A stretch of 64,000 nt of DNA, taken from NCBI RefSeq assembly GCF_049056525.1, contig NZ_JBHUPT010000021.1, positions 1 to 64,000 on the forward strand. Reading direction: 5' to 3'. Below the pieces are notes generated by a model. That model saw only the letters and a program-made list of their open reading frames with translations, did not search any database and was not told the DNA's origin. The stretch is from Leisingera coralii (lineage in GTDB: Bacteria > Pseudomonadota > Alphaproteobacteria > Rhodobacterales > Rhodobacteraceae). A program made the position numbers and the translations under genes. Below, in pieces: positions 58,252 to 64,000 of this stretch (position 1 is the first letter of the stretch; the number at the start of each line of letters is the position of its first letter).

Positions 58252-58257
58252 TATACT
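58252..58257 (+). promoter_or_regulatory. Possible -10 element for ihfB
   Basis: TATACT in an AT-rich patch, 49 bases before the ihfB start. A convincing -35 element at 16-18 bases is not visible (the best is TTGTTC with a 20-base spacer). Confidence 0.3.
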
Positions 58258-58306
58258 CTCAGAATAATAGCCAAAACATTACGGCAGCCTGGGAGGAAGA
58301 AAGATC

Positions 58307-58591
58307 ATGATCCGCTCTGAGTTGATTCAGAAGATTGCAGACGAAAACCCGCACCTGTATCAGCGGGATGTGGAGAGGATCGTGAACACGGTGTTTGAGG
58401 AAGTGACCAACGCGATGGCCCGGGGCGACCGGGTGGAGCTGCGCGGCTTTGGCGCTTTCTCGGTCAAGAAGCGGGACTCGCGGGTCGGCCGCAATCCCCG
58501 CACCGGTGAGACCGTCCATGTCGAGGAAAAACATGTGCCGTTCTTCAAGACAGGTAAGCTCTTGAGGGACCGCCTGAACGGGAAAGCCTGA
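58307..58591 (+). CDS. ihfB: Integration host factor beta subunit
   Basis: 94 aa, full length. ELRGFGAFSVKKRDSRVGRN followed by PRTG is the HU/IHF signature with the DNA-intercalating Pro in the beta arm. It bends DNA as a heterodimer with IhfA. The stop overlaps the start of the LapA-domain gene (ATGA-like TGATG). Confidence 0.97.
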   Translation: MIRSELIQKIADENPHLYQRDVERIVNTVFEEVTNAMARGDRVELRGFGAFSVKKRDSRVGRNPRTGETVHVEEKHVPFFKTGKLLRDRLNGKA

Positions 58592-58941
58592 TGCGTTACA
58601 TTCGCTACGCGGTTCTGGGGGCACTGGCCATCGTGCTGGTGTCGGTGAGCCTTGCAAACCGCAGTTTTGTTGAGCTCAAACTGATGCCCGAGGCGCTGGG
58701 TGAGCTTTTCGGCTTCAATCCGGGCATCTCGCTGCCGCTGTTTACGGTGGTTCTGGGCGGGGTTGGTGCCGGGCTGGTGCTCGGCTTCCTGTGGGAATGG
58801 ATTCGCGAGCACAAGCACCGGCGCGAAGCGGCGGAAAAGGCCCGCGAGGCACGCAAGCTGAACCGCGAAGTGAACCGGCTGAAAAAGCAGAAGCACGAAG
58901 GCAAGGACGAGGTTCTTGCCCTGCTAGAAGACGCAGGCTGA
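58591..58941 (+). CDS. LapA-domain (DUF1049) membrane protein
   Basis: 116 aa with two membrane helices (about 4-23 and 44-67) around a short loop, then a basic coiled tail (EHKHRREAAEKAREARKLNR, then EVNRLKKQKHEGK). This is the lipopolysaccharide-assembly-protein-A-like layout. It is usually found next to ihfB in this order and overlaps it by one base. Confidence 0.88.
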   Translation: MRYIRYAVLGALAIVLVSVSLANRSFVELKLMPEALGELFGFNPGISLPLFTVVLGGVGAGLVLGFLWEWIREHKHRREAAEKAREARKLNREVNRLKKQKHEGKDEVLALLEDAG

Positions 58942-58948
58942 GCCAGTC

Positions 58949-59602
58949 ATGAGTGACATCCGGGTCAAGATCTGCGGGCTCAGCACCCCGCAGGATGTGG
59001 CCGCCGTTGCAGCGGCAGGCGCAGCCTATGCGGGGTTTGTCTTCTTCCCGAAGTCGCCCCGCAACGTCAGCATCGAACAGGCCGCCGCGCTGGCCGTCGA
59101 GGCGCCCGTTGGCCTGTGCAAGGTGGCGCTGACGGTGAATGCCACCGACGCCGAGCTGGACGCCATCACTGAAGCTGTGCCGCTCGACATGCTGCAGCTG
59201 CATGGGCGCGAAACTCCGGAGCGTGTGGCAGAGGTGCGCAGCCGCTACGGCTTGCCGGTGATGAAGGCGGTGGGCATTGCCGATGCTTCGGATCTGCCGC
59301 AGATCGCTGAGTATGAGCAGGTGGCGGACCAGCTGCTGATCGACGCCAAACCGCCCAAGGAGGCCGAACTGCCCGGCGGCAACGGGCTGGCCTTCGACTG
59401 GCGCCTGCTGGCCGGGCGCAAGTACTGGCAGAAGCCTTGGATGCTGGCCGGGGGCCTGACCCCGGACAACGTGGCCGAGGCGATCCGCATGACCGGCGCG
59501 CGGCAGGTGGATGTCTCCTCCGGTGTCGAAAGCGCCCCGGGCCAGAAGGACGCCGCGCTGATCGAAAGCTTCACCAAGGCCGCTTTGGCCGCCCGCGGCT
59601 GA
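58949..59602 (+). CDS. trpF: Phosphoribosylanthranilate isomerase
   Basis: 217 aa TIM-barrel enzyme of tryptophan synthesis (N-(5-phosphoribosyl)-anthranilate to the ribulose form). The catalytic Cys is C9 in VKICGL, the catalytic Asp is D132 in LLIDAK, and the phosphate-binding ends are AGGLTPDNV and VDVSSGVES. It lies seven bases after the LapA-domain gene. trpB follows after an unusual 500-base gap. Confidence 0.97.
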   Translation: MSDIRVKICGLSTPQDVAAVAAAGAAYAGFVFFPKSPRNVSIEQAAALAVEAPVGLCKVALTVNATDAELDAITEAVPLDMLQLHGRETPERVAEVRSRYGLPVMKAVGIADASDLPQIAEYEQVADQLLIDAKPPKEAELPGGNGLAFDWRLLAGRKYWQKPWMLAGGLTPDNVAEAIRMTGARQVDVSSGVESAPGQKDAALIESFTKAALAARG

Positions 59603-59647
59603 TGGCTCGCGCCACCGCCGTTTCGCGATGCAGGAGAGGGCGGAATT

Positions 59648-59705
59648 TGAGTATTTTTGCAAAGAAGAAGCACAGACTGTCTCTTCTTCTTTGCAAAAAT
59701 ACTCA
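59648..59705. repeat. 23-bp perfect inverted repeat between trpF and trpB
   Basis: Left arm 59648-59670 (TGAGTATTTTTGCAAAGAAG then AAG) and right arm 59683-59705 are perfectly complementary over 23 bp, with a 12-base loop that itself contains ACAG-A-CTGT. It is AT-rich against a GC-rich background. It could be a terminator for trpF, a processing or stabilising hairpin, or a copy of a dispersed intergenic repeat. Confidence 0.85.
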
Positions 59706-60102
59706 CTGCGCAACCGCTGCCTGGCAGCGTGCCGCCGAAGGTGTTGCGCCCCTGCGGACGCCGCCCTCACGTGATCTTAGGCGTCAGATGCCATTCTCTC
59801 CCCTGATCGCGGTCACCGCCGGGCCTGACACCCCCGGCACTTTGGAACAGGGCCCTTTGGCAAGGGCACGCAGAGACAACGTTTAGCGTGCGGGAGGAAC
59901 CTCCCGTCCCGCCTCCGCCCCTTGGCGGCGCCGCCATCCTTATCCTTCCGCCTCTCAGGACAGGCAGCAGACCACAGCGAAACAGCCAGACACCGGCAGG
60001 GCAGGGGCCTTGGCCGGATCAAGCAGCTTGCGCAGAGCCCCCTTTACCAAGGCGCTGCCGCGCTATAGTCATGGCGGGCGCTGCGAAAGTGAGGGAACAC
60101 CT
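59706..60102. other. trpF-trpB spacer, right part
   Basis: About 400 bases with no supportable gene; frames here have no ribosome-binding sites or family motifs. It must hold the trpB promoter if the 59648-59705 hairpin ends the trpF transcript. Confidence 0.45.
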
Positions 60103-61362
60103 ATGGCCGACGATCTTTTCAACAGCTTCATGAACGGTCCGGACGAAAACGGCCGTTTCGGCATCTTTGGCGGGCGGTTTGTGTCCGAAACCCTGATGCC
60201 TCTGATCCTGAGCCTTGAGGAAGAGTACAACAAGGCCAAGGACGATCCCTCCTTCTGGGCCGAGATGGACAGCCTGTGGAAGCACTACGTCGGCCGCCCC
60301 AGCCCGCTGTACTATGCGGAGCGCCTGACCGAAGAACTGGGCGGCGCCAAGGTTTACATGAAGCGCGACGAGCTGAACCACACCGGCGCGCATAAGGTGA
60401 ACAACGTGCTGGGCCAGATCCTGCTGGCGCGGCGCATGGGCAAAACCCGGATCATCGCCGAAACCGGCGCCGGACAGCACGGCGTGGCCACCGCCACCGT
60501 CTGCGCCAAGTTCGGCCTGAAATGCGTGGTCTACATGGGCGCCCATGACGTCAAGCGCCAGGCTCCGAACGTGTTCCGGATGCGCCTGCTGGGCGCCGAA
60601 GTGATCCCGGTCACCTCCGGCCGCGGCACCCTCAAAGACGCGATGAACGACGCGCTGCGCGACTGGGTGACCAACGTGCGTGACACCTTCTACTGCATCG
60701 GCACCGTTGCCGGTCCGCACCCCTACCCGGCGATGGTGCGCGACTTCCAGTCGGTGATCGGCAAGGAAGTCCGCTGGCAGCTGGAGGAGCAGGAGGGCGA
60801 AGGCCGCCTGCCGGACACCGTGATTGCCGCGATCGGCGGCGGCTCCAACGCGATGGGGCTGTTCTTTCCGTTCCTGGATGATCCGTCGGTGAAGATCATC
60901 GGCGTAGAAGCGGGGGGCAAGGGCGTTGACGAACGGATGCAGCACTGCGCATCGCTGACCGGCGGCCGCCCCGGCGTGCTGCACGGCAACCGCACCTATC
61001 TGCTGCAGGACGATGACGGCCAGATCCAGGAGGGCTTCTCGATCTCCGCGGGCCTCGACTACCCGGGTATCGGTCCGGAGCACTCCTGGCTGCATGAGAC
61101 GGGCCGCGCCGAATATGTCTCGATCACCGACAAGGAAGCGCTGGAGGCCTTCCAACTCAGCTGCCGCACCGAGGGCATCATCCCGGCGCTGGAGCCCAGC
61201 CACGCGCTGGCGCATGTGACCAAGATCGCGCCCAAGCTGCCCAAGGACCACATCATCGTGATGAACATGTGCGGCCGCGGCGACAAGGACGTGTTCACCG
61301 TTGCCAAGCACCTGGGCTTTGACATGTCCGACACCGAGGAAGGCCGCACCTTCGAGGAGTGA
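60103..61362 (+). CDS. trpB: Tryptophan synthase beta chain
   Basis: 419 aa from the ATG after GAGGGAA. The PLP lysine is K98 in HTGAHKVNN, followed by AETGAGQHG and the phosphate loop GGGSNAMG. It joins indole to serine, normally in an alpha2-beta2 complex with TrpA. trpA does not follow directly: DUF2237, ychF and a PagL-like gene come between. A strong terminator follows. Confidence 0.98.
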   Translation: MADDLFNSFMNGPDENGRFGIFGGRFVSETLMPLILSLEEEYNKAKDDPSFWAEMDSLWKHYVGRPSPLYYAERLTEELGGAKVYMKRDELNHTGAHKVNNVLGQILLARRMGKTRIIAETGAGQHGVATATVCAKFGLKCVVYMGAHDVKRQAPNVFRMRLLGAEVIPVTSGRGTLKDAMNDALRDWVTNVRDTFYCIGTVAGPHPYPAMVRDFQSVIGKEVRWQLEEQEGEGRLPDTVIAAIGGGSNAMGLFFPFLDDPSVKIIGVEAGGKGVDERMQHCASLTGGRPGVLHGNRTYLLQDDDGQIQEGFSISAGLDYPGIGPEHSWLHETGRAEYVSITDKEALEAFQLSCRTEGIIPALEPSHALAHVTKIAPKLPKDHIIVMNMCGRGDKDVFTVAKHLGFDMSDTEEGRTFEE

Positions 61363-61386
61363 GCCGGCCAGACAAGGCACAAGAAC

Positions 61387-61412
61387 AGGCGCCCCGCAGG
61401 GCGCCTTTTTTG
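61387..61412 (+). terminator. Intrinsic terminator of trpB
   Basis: AGGCGCCC (61387-61394) pairs with GGGCGCCT (61399-61406), then TTTTTTG. Confidence 0.88.
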
Positions 61413-61436
61413 TTGCTGGATTGCAAGTCGCGCCGC

Positions 61437-61814
61437 TCAGGCCGGGTCGGCGGCAAAGCTCTGCAGGATGCTCAGCGGCACGATTTCCAGCGCCCGCATA
61501 TGGGTGGCCTCCAGGTGCACCTTCGGGGCGCAGCCCTCATCCGCGGCCTGCAGGAAGCGGGCCGCGCACAGGCACCAGCGGTCGCCGGGCTGCAGCCCGG
61601 CAAAGCTGAACTCCGGCCGCGGGGTGGACAGGTCGTTGCCGACATATTTGGAGAAGGCCAGGAACTCTGCCGTGGTCACCACGCAGACAGTGTGGCTGCC
61701 CTGGTCCTCGGCGCAGGTGTTGCAATGGCCGTCGCGGAAAAAGCCGGTCACCGGCGCGGTGGAGCAGGGGACCAGCGGGCCGCCCAGAACATTTATGCTG
61801 TCGTCTTTTTCCAT
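61437..61814 (-). CDS. DUF2237 family protein
   Basis: 125 aa from the ATG giving MEKDDSINVLGG; the longer frame has no family similarity. The whole family pattern is visible: NVLGGPLVPCSTAPVTGFFR, CNTCAEDQGSHTVCVVTTAE, FLAFSKYVGNDLSTPRPEFS and GDRWCLCAARF. Several conserved Cys suggest a metal or redox role, but the function is unknown. Confidence 0.88.
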   Translation of the reverse strand: MEKDDSINVLGGPLVPCSTAPVTGFFRDGHCNTCAEDQGSHTVCVVTTAEFLAFSKYVGNDLSTPRPEFSFAGLQPGDRWCLCAARFLQAADEGCAPKVHLEATHMRALEIVPLSILQSFAADPA

Positions 61815-61964
61815 GGGGAGCTGTCCTCGCAGCATTACGGGGCCGCATTTCTGGGCCGCGTTCCGGCATAATGATAGGGCGATTGCGCCGCCCGTCCCGG
61901 GATTTCCAGCGCGGGCGGCGGCCATGATCCCGATGCGCGCCGGCAGGTCAATCCCTGTGCTGTC

Positions 61965-61999
61965 AAAAAACAACGGCCCGCCAAGGGGATGGCGGGCCG
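61965..61999 (-). terminator. Intrinsic terminator of ychF
   Basis: On the minus strand CGGCCCGCC (61999-61991) pairs with GGCGGGCCG (61982-61974), followed by TTGTTTTTTG, 25 bases after the ychF stop. Confidence 0.85.
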
Positions 62000-62023
62000 C
62001 GGTCTGCTGGAATGGATCAGGGG

Positions 62024-63121
62024 TCAGGTGTTGAACAGGAAGTGCAGCACATCGCCGTCCTTGACGATGTAGCTCTTGCCTTCGGCCCGCATCTTGCCGG
62101 CTTCCTTGGCGCCCTGTTCGCCGTTGCAGGCGATGAAATCGTCATAGGCGATGGTCTCGGCGCGGATGAAACCCTTCTCGAAATCGCCGTGGATGACGCC
62201 CGCCGCCTGCGGCGCCGCGGTGCCGGTGCGGATGGTCCAGGCGCGCGCTTCCTTGGGGCCGACGGTGAAATAGGTTTCCAGGTGCAAGAGGTCGTAGCCC
62301 GCGCGGATCAGCCGGTCGAGGCCGGCCTCTTCCAGCCCCATTTCCTCCAGGAACATCTGGGCCTCTTCCGGGTCCAGCTGGCTGATCTCTTCCTCGATCT
62401 GGGCAGAGATGATCACATGGGCGTTGCCCTGCGCCGCGGCCATTTCAGCCACCTTGGCGGAATGCTCGTTGCCCTCGACAGATTCCGACTCGCCCACGTT
62501 GCAGACATAGAGCACCGGCTTGGTGGTCAAGAGCTGCAGCATCTTCCAGGCCTTGGCGTCCTCGGCGTCGACCTCGACCAGGCGGGCGGGCTTGCCGTCT
62601 TCCAGCATCGCCTGCGCGGCAGCCAGCAGGCGGTCCTGCTGCTGGGCTTCCTTGTCGTTGCCCTTCAGCTTGCGCACCAGGTTGGCGCGGCGCTTCTCGA
62701 TGCTTTCGAGGTCGGCCAGCATCAGCTCGGTCTCGATCACCTCGGCGTCGGCTACCGGATCAACGCGGCCGTCCACGTGAGTCACGTCGCCGTCTTCAAA
62801 GCAGCGCAGCACATGGGCAATCGCGTCGGTTTCGCGGATGTTGGCCAGGAACTGGTTGCCCAGACCCTCACCCTTGGAGGCGCCCTTCACCAGGCCCGCG
62901 ATGTCAACGAAAGTCATCCGGGTCGGGATGATCTGTTTCGACTTGGCGATCGCCGCCAGCTTGTCCAGCCGTGCGTCCGGCACCGCAACTTCGCCCACGT
63001 TGGGTTCGATGGTGCAGAACGGAAAGTTGGCCGCCTGCGCCGAGGCGGTTTTGGTCAGCGCGTTGAACAGCGTCGATTTGCCCACGTTGGGCAGGCCGAC
63101 GATTCCCATTTTAAAGCCCAT
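62024..63121 (-). CDS. ychF: Redox-regulated ribosome-associated ATPase YchF (Obg-like)
   Basis: 365 aa, normal length. P-loop GLPNVGKST, switch regions (TRMTFVDIAGLVKGASKGEG) and the unusual NxxE motif (CNVGESE) that makes this family prefer ATP. A C-terminal TGS domain ends in EGKSYIVKDGDVLHFLFNT. It acts on ribosomes and stress responses. It has its own terminator. Confidence 0.96.
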   Translation of the reverse strand: MGFKMGIVGLPNVGKSTLFNALTKTASAQAANFPFCTIEPNVGEVAVPDARLDKLAAIAKSKQIIPTRMTFVDIAGLVKGASKGEGLGNQFLANIRETDAIAHVLRCFEDGDVTHVDGRVDPVADAEVIETELMLADLESIEKRRANLVRKLKGNDKEAQQQDRLLAAAQAMLEDGKPARLVEVDAEDAKAWKMLQLLTTKPVLYVCNVGESESVEGNEHSAKVAEMAAAQGNAHVIISAQIEEEISQLDPEEAQMFLEEMGLEEAGLDRLIRAGYDLLHLETYFTVGPKEARAWTIRTGTAAPQAAGVIHGDFEKGFIRAETIAYDDFIACNGEQGAKEAGKMRAEGKSYIVKDGDVLHFLFNT

Positions 63122-63327
63122 TTCGGCCTCCTGATGCCACTTGGGAGCTGCTTCTAGGCAGCATTGGAGGTGCGCGCAAGGCAAGTATGGCTGGCAAAAG
63201 CGCCACAATCGCCTTCTGTGCGGCTCTGCACAGCGGGCCCTCATATTGCTTTTTCGTGAGGCGGCTTGGAAAACCGCTGCAAAAAAATATCTTTATGCGA
63301 AATAAATAATTCTGCGAGGGGCTAGAA

Positions 63328-63825
63328 ATGAAACAGACAGCTTTGCTGGCGGCAGCACTGTCGGCTGCGATGGCTTTGCCCGCGGCTGCCCAGGAGGTGA
63401 CGCTGGGGCTGGGGTATTCCGACTATCACCGGGATGCGGCGGAAGACAGCGCAGTGTTCGCAGTGGACTACCTGCACGCGCCGTTTCACGAGCGCGGACG
63501 CCTGTCGGCCCGCTTCGGCGCCGCGCTGGAGGTGCAGGAGGCCGGCGACGTGTTTACCGGTGTCGGCATCAGCGGCGTGATTGACCTGAACAACGACTGG
63601 TTCATCGAGACCAGCGTGATGCCCGGCGCTTATCACGAAAGCTCGGATGCCAATGATCTGGGCTCCGCCTTTGAAATCCGCACCCTGGTGGCGGTGGGCA
63701 AGCGGTTCTACAACGGCAAGGCGGTGTCGCTGGCGTTCAGCCACAAGTCCAACGCCTCGACCGCGGATGATAACCCGGGCGTCAACACGGTAACGCTGCG
63801 CTGGCACATTCCGCTGGGCGGCTGA
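63328..63825 (+). CDS. PagL-like lipid A 3-O-deacylase (outer membrane)
   Basis: 165 aa with a Sec signal peptide (cleavage near AAA-QE, about 21 residues) and an eight-stranded barrel pattern. The C-terminal FSHKSNASTADDNPGVNTVT matches the PagL catalytic stretch, with its H-x-S-N and N-x-G; the C-terminal strand ends in a hydrophobic residue pattern. It would remove a 3-O acyl chain from lipid A. It lies between ychF and trpA with an AGGGG ribosome-binding site. Confidence 0.75.
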   Translation: MKQTALLAAALSAAMALPAAAQEVTLGLGYSDYHRDAAEDSAVFAVDYLHAPFHERGRLSARFGAALEVQEAGDVFTGVGISGVIDLNNDWFIETSVMPGAYHESSDANDLGSAFEIRTLVAVGKRFYNGKAVSLAFSHKSNASTADDNPGVNTVTLRWHIPLGG

Positions 63826-63908
63826 GCCGGGCCGGCGCGCGGCGCGGGATTGATTTCCCGCGCAACATTCGGCACACCGGAGCGGAAACCTGAAAACAAG
63901 GCCCGCCC

Positions 63909-64000
63909 ATGACCCGCATTGATGCCAAATTCGCCGAATTGAACGCCGCCGGAAAGAAAGCCTTTGTCACCTATGTGATGGCAGGGGATCCGGACTATGA
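63909..64000 (+). CDS. trpA: Tryptophan synthase alpha chain (partial, cut by the window end)
   Basis: The first 30 codons read MTRIDAKFAELNAAGKKAFV, then TYVMAGDPDY, the standard TrpA N-terminus. The rest is outside the window. It completes the tryptophan synthase pair with trpB about 2.5 kb upstream. Confidence 0.9.
   Translation, partial: MTRIDAKFAELNAAGKKAFVTYVMAGDPDY

Noticed and set aside
59437..59886. 149-codon frame across the end of trpF and the inverted repeat
   Set aside because: It starts inside trpF in another frame and translates the hairpin arms; no protein family is visible.
1..64000. CRISPR arrays, tRNA/rRNA genes, transposases, prophage genes
   Set aside because: I looked for regularly spaced repeats, cloverleaf sequences, rRNA segments and transposase or integrase motifs on both strands and found none.

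Overview
The window reads as chromosome of a marine alphaproteobacterium of the Rhodobacteraceae (Roseobacter group, Ruegeria/Phaeobacter/Leisingera-like). The evidence is high GC, many TRAP transporters, DUF1328 and entericidin stress proteins, a PhyR-NepR-EcfG locus, and the rpsA-ihfB-lapA-trpF-trpB order. No rRNA, tRNA, CRISPR array or insertion sequence was found. The genus is inferred from gene content only.

Region 1 (0-10 kb) holds two small catabolic regulons. The first is an enolase-superfamily enzyme, a LysR regulator, and a PhnZ-like HD-domain protein with a BCCT betaine-type transporter; shared sequence motifs sit in front of both transcription units. The second is a LacI regulator with two operators, divergent from an NCS2 nucleobase permease, an amidohydrolase and a TSUP permease. 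Region 2 (10-16.3 kb) follows a decayed AraC remnant. It encodes a response-regulator receiver domain fused to a complete glutamate dehydrogenase, followed by a 1375-residue hybrid histidine kinase ending in an Hpt domain. This looks like a phosphorelay whose output is a metabolic enzyme, and it is my main candidate for an undescribed system.

Region 3 (16.3-32.1 kb) is an uptake and catabolism block. It contains a TRAP transporter, indolepyruvate ferredoxin oxidoreductase (iorA/iorB) with a MarR regulator and a cyclase, a hydantoin-type module (NCS1 permease, racemase, GntR/FCD regulator), and a TakP-like TRAP transporter facing a HutC-type regulator across a 20-bp perfect palindrome.

Region 4 (32.1-43.4 kb) is a general-stress-response island. 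phyR is divergent from nepR-ecfG-histidine kinase-phospholipase D. Around it are an AI-2E-family membrane protein, a PRC-barrel protein, an ExoD remnant, a small periplasmic protein plus entericidin, Dps and two DUF1328 proteins. By eye I find eight sites of the form GGAAC-N16/17-[CG]GTT and a ninth near-match. One drives no gene but is followed 69 bases later by an orphan terminator, giving a candidate stress sRNA with CCUCC motifs.

Region 5 (43.6-55.9 kb) has a frameshifted sensor kinase with its response regulator. It also has a MarR-controlled fusion reductive dehalogenase carrying its own flavin/2Fe-2S reductase, a sulfatase, a Zur-box-controlled COG0523 GTPase, an HxlR/nitroreductase pair and a PAS-like protein. 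Region 6 (56-64 kb) is housekeeping: rpsA, ihfB, a LapA-domain protein, trpF, trpB, a DUF2237 protein, ychF, a PagL-like lipid A deacylase, and the first 92 bases of trpA at the window edge.
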